Shown in pieces: positions 56,189 through 64,000 of a DNA stretch of 64,000 bases; position 1 is the stretch's first letter, and every line of letters begins with the position of its first letter. The notes beneath the pieces are model-generated. The model saw only the letters and a list, made by a program, of their open reading frames with translations, was not told where the DNA came from and made no database searches. The stretch is from Pelomonas caseinilytica. Its GTDB lineage: Bacteria; Pseudomonadota; Gammaproteobacteria; Burkholderiales; Burkholderiaceae_C. A program made the translations under genes and the position numbers. The stretch spans positions 1 to 64,000 of the forward strand of contig NZ_JAJTWT010000016.1 in assembly GCF_021353235.1 (NCBI RefSeq), given 5' to 3'.

Positions 56189-57774
56189 CGCGCGAGCCCG
56201 GGCTGGCCCGCGCCACCGTCGGCCAGCTTGAACGTGGTGACCATGCGCACGAGTTCCGCGGCCTGGCCGCTGAGTCCCGAGGCCGCGGCGGCCATTTCCT
56301 CGACCAGGGCGGAGTTCTGTTGCGTCACTCTGTCGAGCTGGTGGATGGCCAGGCCGAGCTGCGAGACGCCGGTGCTCTGTTCGGAGCTGGCCACGCTGAT
56401 CTCGCCGACGATGTGGGCGACCCGCTGGATCTCGCCGACCACCTCGCCCATGGCCCGGCCGGCGCGGTCGGCCAGGCCGGCACCCTTCTCGACGCGCTCG
56501 ACGCTGTCCTCGATGAGTCCCCTGATCTGCTTGGCGGCCTCGGCGCTGCGCGTGGCCAGGCTACGCACCTCCGCGGCGACCACGGCGAAGCCGCGCCCCT
56601 CCTCGCCAGCCCGCGCCGCCTCGACGGCCGCGTTCAACGCCAGGATGTTGGTCTGGAAGGCGATGCCGTCGATCACCCCGGTGATGTCGGCGATGCGCTG
56701 GCTGGCGCCGTGGATGTCACGCATGGTGGTGACGACCTCCGCCACGACCCGCCCGCCCTGGACGGCGACACCGGCCGCCGTCTGGGCCAGCAGGCTGGCC
56801 TCTGAGGCGTTGTCGGCGTTGTGCCTGACGGTCGAGCCCAACTGCTCCATCGAGGCGGCGGCCTGCTGCAGCGAACTGGCCTGGCTCTCGGTGCGCGCAC
56901 TGAGGTCGGCGTTGCCATGGGCAATCTCGGCGCTGGCATGGGCCACCGTCTCGGACGAATTGCGCACCCGGTGCACCAGATCGGACAGGCTGTCCCGCAT
57001 CTCGCCGAGCGCGCCCATCAGCTGGGCGGTTTCGTCCCGGCCCTGCGGATGGACGGCCTGGCGCAGGTCGCCGGATGCGAACGTCCTGGCCACGCGCACG
57101 GCGTCTCCCACCGGGCCGACCACGCTGCGCGTGATCAGGGCCACCAGCAGCAGGCTGGCGCCCAGCGACGCCGCGAAGATGGCGCCCATGGTCCAGGTCG
57201 CCGATTCGTTGCTCTCGCGGGCCTCGGCTTCGTCCGCCACGGCGCGCCGGTTGGCGATCTCCACCACCTGGTCGATGGCCGCGCGGTGCACCTCGTAGGC
57301 CGCTTCGAGCCGGCCCATCGCCGCCTCCGTCGCCGCCTTGTCGCCATGCTGGATGGCGGGCGCCAGATCGTCGAAGGCGGTCCGGTAGAAGGCCTCGACC
57401 GGCTGGTTGGCGGCGTCGAGCAGCAGCCCGGCCAGCGGCGCATCCAGCCGCGCCTGGGCCCAGAACTCGTGCCGCGCCAGATAGTCCTTGCGCAGCCCCT
57501 TCAGCCGTTCAACCAGTTGCGACTGCGCCGCCGGCTCCGTGGCGCGGGCCAGCTGCAGGCACACCAGGTAGGACTCGAGGATGTATTCCGGCGGCGGCAG
57601 GATGTCGGCGACGAGATCCTTGGTCTGGACGATGCGCTGGTAGAGCGCGCCGTTGACCTTGAGGCGGTCCAGGGTGTGGAAGGCCGCCGCGCCGAAGAGG
57701 GCGAAGCCGAGGAAGAAGATCACCAGCAGGGCGCTGAAGCGCGTGCCGATGCGATAGTGGCTGAACGTCACCAT
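56185..57774 (-). CDS. Methyl-accepting chemotaxis protein
   Basis: A 529-residue chemoreceptor: membrane helix (about 12-33), periplasmic four-helix-bundle ligand domain (about 35-190), second helix, HAMP domain, then the cytoplasmic signalling domain with the highly conserved hairpin tip [26 protein letters not shown] (landmark) and methylation-type helices. No C-terminal CheR/CheB tethering pentapeptide is seen. Ligand unknown. It is followed with a 4-base overlap by the frameshifted kinase gene and preceded by an orphan gene 19 bases away, so it appears part of the signalling operon rather than a che cluster. Confidence 0.95.
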   Translation of the reverse strand: MVTFSHYRIGTRFSALLVIFFLGFALFGAAAFHTLDRLKVNGALYQRIVQTKDLVADILPPPEYILESYLVCLQLARATEPAAQSQLVERLKGLRKDYLARHEFWAQARLDAPLAGLLLDAANQPVEAFYRTAFDDLAPAIQHGDKAATEAAMGRLEAAYEVHRAAIDQVVEIANRRAVADEAEARESNESATWTMGAIFAASLGASLLLVALITRSVVGPVGDAVRVARTFASGDLRQAVHPQGRDETAQLMGALGEMRDSLSDLVHRVRNSSETVAHASAEIAHGNADLSARTESQASSLQQAAASMEQLGSTVRHNADNASEASLLAQTAAGVAVQGGRVVAEVVTTMRDIHGASQRIADITGVIDGIAFQTNILALNAAVEAARAGEEGRGFAVVAAEVRSLATRSAEAAKQIRGLIEDSVERVEKGAGLADRAGRAMGEVVGEIQRVAHIVGEISVASSEQSTGVSQLGLAIHQLDRVTQQNSALVEEMAAAASGLSGQAAELVRMVTTFKLADGGAGQPGLAR

Positions 57775-57793
57775 GGCCGGTCTCCGCGCCGCC

Positions 57794-58228
57794 TCAGGCG
57801 ATGGAGCCGCGCAGTCGAGCCGCCAGGGCCTCGAGGGCGCGCTGCAGTTGCCGGCGCTTGTGGCAGGCCGCGAAGTGGCGCTGGATGATGTCCAGGGCCA
57901 GCACGCGGTCGACCTCCCCGGCCGCCGCCTCGGCAGCGGGGCGGCCGGCGCACAGGGCGATGACGCGCTTCAGGCGCAGCTCGCAGAGGTCGCGGTCACC
58001 CGCGAGGGCGGCGCAGATGCATTCCTGCACGGCGTCGATGGCGCGCCCGCGCTCCGCCTCACCGAGGGGTTCGCCCGCCCACGCGGAGACCGGCGAGTCG
58101 TAGGGCATCAGGTCCGGCCCGGGGGCCTTGGGTACGCCGGCACGGCCGAGGGGATGGCGGGGGCGAGACGAACGAGCCGGCACATTGAAGAGGACGACGT
58201 TCGCATCGGTGGCACGGATAGGCTGCAT
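57794..58228 (-). CDS. Hypothetical helical protein, first gene of signalling operon
   Basis: No family recognised. A 144-residue product starting [16 protein letters not shown]; the first 60 residues are Pro/Arg-rich, the rest is Ala/Leu/Arg-rich and helical ([20 protein letters not shown], then [21 protein letters not shown]), with five cysteines. ATG 58228 has a GAGG site 5 bases upstream; a GTG at 58234 also opens the frame. It lies 19 bases before the chemoreceptor gene, suggesting cotranscription, and might be a small regulator of that signalling unit. Confidence 0.7.
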   Translation of the reverse strand: MQPIRATDANVVLFNVPARSSRPRHPLGRAGVPKAPGPDLMPYDSPVSAWAGEPLGEAERGRAIDAVQECICAALAGDRDLCELRLKRVIALCAGRPAAEAAAGEVDRVLALDIIQRHFAACHKRRQLQRALEALAARLRGSIA

Positions 58229-58588
58229 GTACACCTCACGATGAGTTAGTACCGCAACGATGCGCGTGCAGGCCCCACCGGCGCGAAGAAAGCGACAAGG
58301 TCGCGCTTTCCTGCCACGACACGGCGGTGACGTGGAACGAATGGCATGGGGGCTCCGGCCCCTTCGCGCTTGCGCGTTGAAAGCCTGGGCGCCGACGGCC
58401 CGGCCGGGGCCTGTTCATCGGGCGATTCATCCGGTGTCCACCACGAACATTTCGTTCCCGCCAGGAAGGGACTCGTCGGGAACTTTCCGCCCAGCCGGGC
58501 CGGCCACCTACCGTGCGCCCCGTCAAAACAGGTCCGCTTGCCGGGCCCTCACCTTCATCGCCTCTGGCGTCAACTGGACGGGACAGAC
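58229..58588. promoter_or_regulatory. Divergent intergenic region of the signalling island
   Basis: 360 bases between the two divergent signalling gene groups, without a credible gene. It holds an inverted repeat GTTCCCG / CGGGAAC at 58454-58460 and 58477-58483 and a short AAAGCG / CGCTTT stem around 58310. Promoters for both directions must lie here or nearby; I cannot point to convincing -35/-10 pairs. Confidence 0.4.
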
Positions 58589-59752
58589 ATGGACAGTGCA
58601 GACATCTGGGACATCTTCTACCGGCCCGACGACCTCGCCGGCATGTGGTTCGGATTCCAACTGGCTCGCTCCTTGGGAGAGCAGCGCCAGCGCGTCCGGC
58701 TCTACTGCCACGACATCCAGACCCTGTCCGTCGCCCACGTCAACCTTGACCCGCGCGTGCTGATCCAGCACCTGGGCAGCGTCGAGATCCTCGACCAGCG
58801 CCTGGCGCGCACCATCGCCGCCGCCCCCAACCTGATCGAAATCTTCGACGGCGCGCCGCCAGCACCCTACATGGCCCGCTTCTTCAGCATGCAGTCGGGC
58901 GGCAACTGGTACTCCCTGCACGCGCCCTGGTCCAGGCGCGACGTCCCGACGGCCATCCAGTTGCGCACGCAGTCGCAGACGCATCGCCAGTTCGACGTGA
59001 ACCTGGGCGATTCGTCGCAAAGCGCCGGCCTCATCCGCTCCGTCGGGCAGCCCCATGTACTGCGTACCAGCCCGCAGTCGCTGCTGGCGGCACGGGCCAG
59101 CATCCTGAGCCTGCTGGGCCTGTCGTCGGACCTGCTCGAAGCCGACCGGACTCTCTACGTGAGCGCCAGCGCCGGCATCGCCTGGCCACAGTGGCTGCGC
59201 GCCCTGATCGAGTCCGAGACCTCCCACTGCCTCTTCGTCGAGCATGGCGAGCTGCAGGAGAAGATCGCCCCCATCTTCTCCCGCGTGCCGGGCCAGCCGG
59301 GCACGAGCTCCATCGGGGCGCTGACGGTCGTCTTCCTGCCGCCTCTGCTTTGGGCACTGGTCGACGAGATCATCAACATCTGCGACCTCGTGCTGACCGA
59401 CCGCGACGACGTGGCCTTCCGGGCCGCTGAACGCGGCACCCCATCGGTGCGCGCCCAGGCGGCACCCACCGACACCGACATGGCGCACTGGCTCTTTCCA
59501 GAACCCAGCTCGAACCTGGCCGAGTGCTACCGAGGCGCGGCGGCGGCCCTGGGCACGGGCCGTGGCGTGCCCGAAAACCTGGACGCCTTCATGGCCCGGC
59601 TGGAGGACTTCAAGGCCCATGCCCGGCAGGTGCAGGCCCGCGTCGGTCGCGCCTCGGACCTGGTCGCCCTGCTGCTGACCTCCAGCGAGATCAGCACCGC
59701 CTCGAACGTGGAGCGATTGTTCGCTCCGACGCAACCCAACCCGATGCTCTGA
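58589..59752 (+). CDS. Divergent EarP-like protein (arginine rhamnosyltransferase fold)
   Basis: A 387-residue protein that resembles EarP, the enzyme that rhamnosylates an arginine of elongation factor P. Matches are the N-terminal WDIFYR (EarP: WDIFCR) with ..LAR.L and the late block CDLVLTDRDDVAFRAAERGTPSV, which parallels CDLNFVRGEDSFVRAQWAGKPFV. Yet the catalytic DNxGDIG loop reads DDLAGMW, and the RGED nucleotide-sugar motif is changed. So the rhamnosyl transfer function is doubtful; it may be a pseudo-enzyme or use another substrate. No efp gene adjoins it, unlike true earP. ATG 58589 is chosen. Followed 13 bases later by a pseudo-receiver gene. Confidence 0.6.
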   Translation: MDSADIWDIFYRPDDLAGMWFGFQLARSLGEQRQRVRLYCHDIQTLSVAHVNLDPRVLIQHLGSVEILDQRLARTIAAAPNLIEIFDGAPPAPYMARFFSMQSGGNWYSLHAPWSRRDVPTAIQLRTQSQTHRQFDVNLGDSSQSAGLIRSVGQPHVLRTSPQSLLAARASILSLLGLSSDLLEADRTLYVSASAGIAWPQWLRALIESETSHCLFVEHGELQEKIAPIFSRVPGQPGTSSIGALTVVFLPPLLWALVDEIINICDLVLTDRDDVAFRAAERGTPSVRAQAAPTDTDMAHWLFPEPSSNLAECYRGAAAALGTGRGVPENLDAFMARLEDFKAHARQVQARVGRASDLVALLLTSSEISTASNVERLFAPTQPNPML

Positions 59753-59765
59753 GACCCGGATCGCC

Positions 59766-60191
59766 ATGAAGACCCCCCTGCCCCGCGTGCTGGTCGTTTC
59801 CGATTCCGCCGACCTGCGCTGGCATTTCAGCACCCTGCTGTACGAGCTGATCGTGGACGTGTACTGGCAGCTCGAGCTCAAAGGATTGGTCGAATTCGCC
59901 CACTGGTGTGAACCCCATCTCGTCATCCTGGCCATGCGCGACCTGAACGATTCGTACGCCGCCTACCAGGGCCTGGCAGGCCTGCTGAAGGACTCGGCGG
60001 CGCGAGTGGCCCTGGTGGGCGCCCCGCAGGACGGCGCACCCTACCCCAGCCGTGACCGTTTCCAGCTCGACGGCTACCTCTCCGCCCCGCCCACCCTGCA
60101 CGAACTGGCCTGGCTGGTGCAGCAATGCCGCATGCCCGCGGCCAAGCTGCCGCCCAAGGCGGGCAAGCCCTTCAGCGCGCCTCGCGTCTAG
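59766..60191 (+). CDS. Stand-alone receiver-like protein lacking the phospho-acceptor
   Basis: A 141-residue protein with the outline of a CheY-like receiver: PRVLVVSDSADLRWHFSTLL as first strand and helix, EPHLVILAMRDLN where the acceptor strand should be, ARVALVGAPQ and LDGYLSAPPTLHELA. The acceptor Asp is Ala56, one of the two acidic-pocket residues is missing (SDS for EDD), and the conserved Lys is Ala107. Phosphorylation by the usual chemistry is therefore not expected. A short Pro-rich basic tail follows. It lies 13 bases after the EarP-like gene and 72 bases before the hybrid kinase gene. Confidence 0.75.
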   Translation: MKTPLPRVLVVSDSADLRWHFSTLLYELIVDVYWQLELKGLVEFAHWCEPHLVILAMRDLNDSYAAYQGLAGLLKDSAARVALVGAPQDGAPYPSRDRFQLDGYLSAPPTLHELAWLVQQCRMPAAKLPPKAGKPFSAPRV

Positions 60192-60263
60192 GGCACACCC
60201 GCTCCGCTTCCCGCCCAACCCACCCACAGGCGCCGTCCGACGAGGTGCCCAACGAGCCGCAAC

Positions 60264-62237
60264 ATGGCAGCCGAAGACACCGAGACCCACACCGCCGAGG
60301 GCCCACCTCCGCCCGCACGTCCGCGCCTGAGGTCCGGCGCCCTGATGAACGTCATCAGCCGGCGTACCCTCACCCTGGTCGCGCTGCTGGGCGGCGCCGT
60401 CCCCGCCTACCTGCTGGCAAGCCGCCAGCCTGGCTGGGCAGTCCTCGTGGGCTGGCTCGCGCTGTACGCGCTCGTCGGCAGCTACTGGCTGCGCGACGCC
60501 ATCACCGAGAGCCCGACCTTTCTCGGCCCGTCCAGGGCGGTGCGACCGCTGCTGCTGGCCGCCGTGTTCGGCGTCATCGGCGCCTCGCCCATCCTCGTCT
60601 TCGAAAACGACCACCATGCCCGGGCTTCACTGACGCTGCTGGCACTGAGCCTCTCGCTGGCGGCCTCGGCGGCGGCGCTCAAGAAACCCGCCAGCGGCAT
60701 CGGCTACGCACGGGCCGTCCTGGCGGTCACGCTGGCCGGCTGGGCCGCGGCGCAGGGCGACGTGGAAGTTCTCTTCATGCTGCAGGTCGTGGCCGCATGG
60801 CTCTTCGCGGAGATCTTGTCGCGCCGGTCCGCCTACCTCAGGCGCCGGTTCAAGGCGGCAGCCGCCAGCCACGCCAACGTGGCCAACGCCCTGCGCGCCA
60901 AGACCCGCGAACTGCAGGAGTCGAACTCCTCGCGCGTCCGCATCCTGGGCACCGTCAGCCACGAAATCCGCCAGCCGGTGCATGCCCTCGGCATGATGGT
61001 CGAGCGGCTGCGCATCGATCCCCACTCCACCGAGTTCCGCGTCCAGCTCGACGAGATCGCCTCCGTGGTGCGCTCGCTCGCGCATTCACTCGCCCTGCTG
61101 CTCGACATCTCTCGCCTGGACGCCGGCACCGTCAAGGTCAAGAAGAGCATCTCGCCGGTGCAGGCTTTGCTCGAACGCATCCGCCGGGAGTTCGCCGTCG
61201 ACGCCAAGCGCAAGGGCCTGAAGTTCGAGTGCGACAGCGACCTCAATGCCAAGATCGACACCGACTTCGCCCTCTTCTACGGCGCCGTGGCCAACTTCGT
61301 CAGCAATGCCATCCGCTACACCGACCGCGGCTACGTCAAGGTCTCGCTCTCGCAGCGGAACAAGGACGAACTCTGGCTGCACGTCAAGGACAGCGGCCGC
61401 GGCATCCCCGACGACAAGTTCGACGACATCTTCAACGAATACGTCCGCCTGGACCGGGAAAACCAGGCCGCGCAAGGCTTCGGGCTGGGCCTGGCCATCG
61501 TCAAGCGCACGGCGCAGCTGCTGGACCTGACCATCGAGGTCGACTCCGTGCTGGGCAAGGGCAGCGAGTTCCGCATCTCCGTGCCCTGCAGCAGCCAGAC
61601 GCAGTCCATGACGCCGGGGGCAACGACCATGGCCCGCCCGTCGACCGTCAGCCGCTCGCTGGTCGGACTGCGCGTGGTGCTCGTGGACAACGACGAATCG
61701 GTGCTGCGCGGCATCGACAGCATGGTGCGCAGCTGGGGCTGCGTGCCGCTGTCCTGCCAGAGCGTGGCGGAGCTGGCCGGCAAGCTCGCCCACATGCCCG
61801 GCACGGAGTTCGACTGCGTGGTGGCCGACTTCCATCTCGGTGCCGGCGAGCCCAATGGGCTGGACGCCATCGAGCTGGTCCGCAAGAGCATGTCGCGCTT
61901 CGTCTCAGCCACACTTTTCACGGGCGACCTCAGCATCCGTTCGGCCGACCTGCCCTTGCCCGACGTGCACGTCGCCCACAAGCCCGTCGTGCCGGCGCGC
62001 ATCTGCGTGATGTTCGAGGAGATGGCCGCCGAGAGCAAACGCCGCCGCCCCGAAGAGGATTCCGAGGCGGCACTCGAAGTCGAGACCCTGTCGGAATCCA
62101 TGCCGCTGGCCTCGGCCTACTCCTACTCCAACCACCCCGCCATGCTGCAGCCGCACGAGGCGCAAGTCGCCGCCGAGGCGGTCCTGCAAGGGGCCGCGGA
62201 GGCCGGCATACGCCAGCCCGCCGCCAAGCCGGACTGA
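60264..62237 (+). CDS. Membrane hybrid histidine kinase with C-terminal receiver
   Basis: A 657-residue kinase. A disordered N-terminus (1-28) precedes an integral sensor region of about six helices (30-190). A dimerisation domain with His233 in GTVSHEIRQPVHAL follows, then an ATPase domain (NFVSNAIRYT, DSGRGIP, GFGLGLAIVKRT) and a receiver with Asp522 in VVADFHLG plus the DND pocket, Thr in LFTGD and Lys in AHKP. All residues needed for autophosphorylation and internal transfer are present. It is the only fully intact kinase of the island and the likely partner of the LytTR regulator 150 bases downstream. Confidence 0.93.
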   Translation: MAAEDTETHTAEGPPPPARPRLRSGALMNVISRRTLTLVALLGGAVPAYLLASRQPGWAVLVGWLALYALVGSYWLRDAITESPTFLGPSRAVRPLLLAAVFGVIGASPILVFENDHHARASLTLLALSLSLAASAAALKKPASGIGYARAVLAVTLAGWAAAQGDVEVLFMLQVVAAWLFAEILSRRSAYLRRRFKAAAASHANVANALRAKTRELQESNSSRVRILGTVSHEIRQPVHALGMMVERLRIDPHSTEFRVQLDEIASVVRSLAHSLALLLDISRLDAGTVKVKKSISPVQALLERIRREFAVDAKRKGLKFECDSDLNAKIDTDFALFYGAVANFVSNAIRYTDRGYVKVSLSQRNKDELWLHVKDSGRGIPDDKFDDIFNEYVRLDRENQAAQGFGLGLAIVKRTAQLLDLTIEVDSVLGKGSEFRISVPCSSQTQSMTPGATTMARPSTVSRSLVGLRVVLVDNDESVLRGIDSMVRSWGCVPLSCQSVAELAGKLAHMPGTEFDCVVADFHLGAGEPNGLDAIELVRKSMSRFVSATLFTGDLSIRSADLPLPDVHVAHKPVVPARICVMFEEMAAESKRRRPEEDSEAALEVETLSESMPLASAYSYSNHPAMLQPHEAQVAAEAVLQGAAEAGIRQPAAKPD

Positions 62238-62387
62238 GACCACGCAGGGCGTCCAGGAGGCGGGCGGCAGGGTGATGCCTTCCCCGGCGATCGTGCGGCC
62301 GGCACGCCAAACGTGCTGATTTCCCTTGCGATAGGGGGGGCATATCTGAGCATCATCCAGTCATAAACGACTAGCGAGGGGCATCGC

Positions 62388-63167
62388 ATGAACACGGAAG
62401 CGCATTCGCCGCCGGCACAGCAGGCGCGGGCGGAACCCACGGTCAAGGTCCTGGTCGCGGAGGACGACCCGGTCCAGCGGAACTCCCTGGTGGACCTGCT
62501 CGCCTCCCTCAGGCCCGATTGGGGCGTGGTGGCCTGCGTCGGCTCCGTGGACGAAGTCCAGTCGGCCGTCGACTCCCTCATTCCTGACCTTTGCCTCATC
62601 GACATCCACCTGCAGGGCAGCGACGATCCGAACTGGATCAAGAACCTCGGCTCCGACCTGGCCATCATCTACGTCACCGGCGACCCGGAATTCGCCGTGC
62701 ACGCCTTCGACAGCGACGCCATCGACTACGTGCTCAAGCCCATCACGGCTCGGCGCCTGAAGACGGCCCTCGACCGTGCGAGCCGCGACCCGCGCCTTTC
62801 CGGCAGCCGGTCCACGGGCGGCGAAGGCGGCCCCGGGCGGACCTACCTGACCCGCGTCACCATTTCACGTGGTGCGGAGACCATCGTGGCCATGCCGGAA
62901 GACATCGCCTACCTGGAAGCCGACATGAAATACACCCGCGTCGTGACGACGCGGGGCGCGGGCCTCGTGCGCATGGGCATCAACGAGTTGAGCGCCCGGC
63001 TGCCTGAAGAACAGTTCCTGCGCATCCACCGCGGCTACGTCGTCAACCTGAAGTTCGTGTCTTCGGTCAAGCGCAACGAGCTGGGCTATCTCGAAGTCCA
63101 TCTGAACGGGCGCCAGGAAGTGCTGCGGGTCAGCAAGTCCTACCAGCACGTCTTCCGTCCCGATTGA
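62388..63167 (+). CDS. LytTR-family response regulator
   Basis: A 259-residue regulator: receiver domain with the EDD pocket (25-27), Asp72 in CLIDIHL and Lys117 in DYVLKPIT, then a Gly-rich linker and a C-terminal LytTR DNA-binding domain (about 155-255, EDIAYLEADMKYTRVVT, FLRIHRGYVVNLKFV). The AlgR/LytR class binds direct repeats upstream of targets. A GAGGGG site precedes ATG 62388. The preceding 150 bases contain a C/G-run and no clear hairpin terminator. Confidence 0.95.
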   Translation: MNTEAHSPPAQQARAEPTVKVLVAEDDPVQRNSLVDLLASLRPDWGVVACVGSVDEVQSAVDSLIPDLCLIDIHLQGSDDPNWIKNLGSDLAIIYVTGDPEFAVHAFDSDAIDYVLKPITARRLKTALDRASRDPRLSGSRSTGGEGGPGRTYLTRVTISRGAETIVAMPEDIAYLEADMKYTRVVTTRGAGLVRMGINELSARLPEEQFLRIHRGYVVNLKFVSSVKRNELGYLEVHLNGRQEVLRVSKSYQHVFRPD

Positions 63168-63350
63168 CGCCGGCCGCGTCGCCCCCCGGCCGCACTCGTC
63201 TCCGCAGCCTTCACCGAACCGGCCCGCAATTGGTGGCGGCCGGCGCCGCACTCGTTCCGCCTCCAGGCGCCTCGTCTGAAAGCCGCAGGCCCCTCCACCG
63301 CGCCGCTTACCTTTGCCGTCGAGGGAGCGCGCAAAGGCGCAGTGGAGAAG

Positions 63351-63851
63351 ATGAACATTCTGACGGCGGTGATCCTCGGCTGGCTGGGCCTGAACCTGGT
63401 CCTCGTCCTCCTGCTCTGGCGTGACGCAGAAATGACCCGGCGCCGGGTCGAAGCCAGGGAAGCGGCCCGCGCCAAGGCGCGGGCGGAGCGCCAGGCCGCG
63501 CTTTGGCGCCCGCGCGGCGATGCTGCGGGGCATCCGGAGGCCGGCATCGCGGCCCACGCGAGCGCCGGCTCCGACGCGCCACCAGCGCGCGAGGCCCGCC
63601 GGGTGATCGCGATGGTGAGTGGAGAGTCCGGTGACGCCCTCGCGCCCCGGCTGTCCGGTGGCGGCAGCGCCGCGCGCGTCCTGCCGGCCGTGCCCGGTGC
63701 AGACGTTCGCCATTTGATGGATCTCTACGACGAAATCCGCACCCTGCGCCTCACGGTGGCCGAACTCAGCCTCGACAAGGCCCGCCTCACGGCGATGACC
63801 CAGCCTCGCCCCCGCCCACCGCGCGCTGCGCCGCGCACCGACCGGAGCTGA
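63351..63851 (+). CDS. Small membrane-anchored hypothetical protein
   Basis: No family recognised. A 166-residue product from ATG 63351 (MNILTAVILGWLGLNLVLVL) with one N-terminal membrane helix, an Arg/Ala-rich coiled stretch (about residues 25-55), a disordered middle, a short predicted coiled coil near the end (DVRHLMDLYDEIRTLRLTVA) and a Pro/Arg tail. GGAG lies 3 bases before the ATG; GTG 63342 also opens the frame. Separated from the LytTR gene by 183 bases in the same direction. Confidence 0.65.
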   Translation: MNILTAVILGWLGLNLVLVLLLWRDAEMTRRRVEAREAARAKARAERQAALWRPRGDAAGHPEAGIAAHASAGSDAPPAREARRVIAMVSGESGDALAPRLSGGGSAARVLPAVPGADVRHLMDLYDEIRTLRLTVAELSLDKARLTAMTQPRPRPPRAAPRTDRS

Positions 63852-63911
63852 GCTGCCGCGCCTGCAAGGCGGCCCGCGCAGCCGGCCGGGCCGTCGCTAC
63901 GATGTCCGGCC

Positions 63912-64000
63912 ATGCTGGACCGCATCGACGAAGAAATCACCTTCCGCAAACTGGAGATCCTGCTCGCCTTCATGGAGAGCGGGAACCTGGCGCGTGCCGC
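63912..64000 (+). CDS. LysR-family regulator, 5' end only (runs off the window)
   Basis: The window ends 29 codons into the gene. The visible start, MLDRIDEEITFRKLEILLAF then MESGNLARAA, is the first part of a LysR winged helix. The EEITFRKLEILLAFMESGNLARAA form resembles MdcR-type malonate regulators, but too little is present to assign it. Confidence 0.75.
   Translation, partial: MLDRIDEEITFRKLEILLAFMESGNLARA

Overview
The window is high-GC DNA with tightly packed genes and typical proteobacterial content. The gene set points to a betaproteobacterium of the order Burkholderiales, most likely the Rubrivivax/Leptothrix/Roseateles group. Reasons are a Bug-type tricarboxylate-transport binding protein, a CstA-YbdD pair, an OprM-type RND operon, a LytTR regulator beside a hybrid kinase, a LysR start of the malonate-regulator type, and palindromic intergenic repeats of a kind I associate with this group. 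This is inference from gene content; no rRNA or tRNA gene was seen to anchor it.

Layout. 1-9.4 kb (mostly minus strand): isocitrate lyase aceA, a RimL-like acetyltransferase, MarC, a TonB-dependent receptor, XerD, a Bug binding protein, a chalcone-isomerase-like protein and QueG. 9.4-16.3 kb: tsaE and an AmiC-type amidase, a 0.7 kb palindromic repeat element, a CocE/NonD hydrolase and cstA-ybdD. 16.4-20.1 kb: a three-gene operon (GNAT, a four-cysteine small protein, a 39-residue-repeat protein) split by a complete IS66 element with perfect 8-bp target duplications. 20.3-31.8 kb: a NarL-type two-component pair, a tricorn-like protease, DedA, MutL, an RsuA/RluF-family pseudouridine synthase, MiaA and a LolD-like ATPase. 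A second palindromic element separates that ATPase from its likely FtsX-type permease and an AttH-like lipocalin protein (32.5-36.1 kb). 36-48 kb: a DegT-type aminotransferase, an ABC exporter, a decayed PIN toxin, an RND efflux operon with a TetR regulator, then thyA, folA and a DUF4337 protein.

47.9-63.9 kb is a signalling island. Two gene groups diverge from a 360-bp intergenic stretch. The minus-strand group (apparently one operon) encodes an orphan helical protein, a chemoreceptor, a histidine kinase broken by a single-base frameshift, a tandem paralogue whose kinase core has lost its catalytic residues but keeps an intact receiver, a degenerate LytS-like protein, and a GGDEF/EAL protein. 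The plus-strand group encodes a divergent EarP-like protein, a receiver lacking its phospho-acceptor, an intact membrane hybrid kinase, a LytTR regulator and a small membrane protein. The mix of intact and disabled phosphorelay parts with an EarP-like protein is the most unusual thing here.

Two intergenic repeat families recur: the large palindromic elements at 11.3-12.0 and 31.8-32.4 kb, and short CACAGAG-rich hairpins at 28.8 and 30.1 kb. Functions are assigned by motif and family recognition only; no database search was run.
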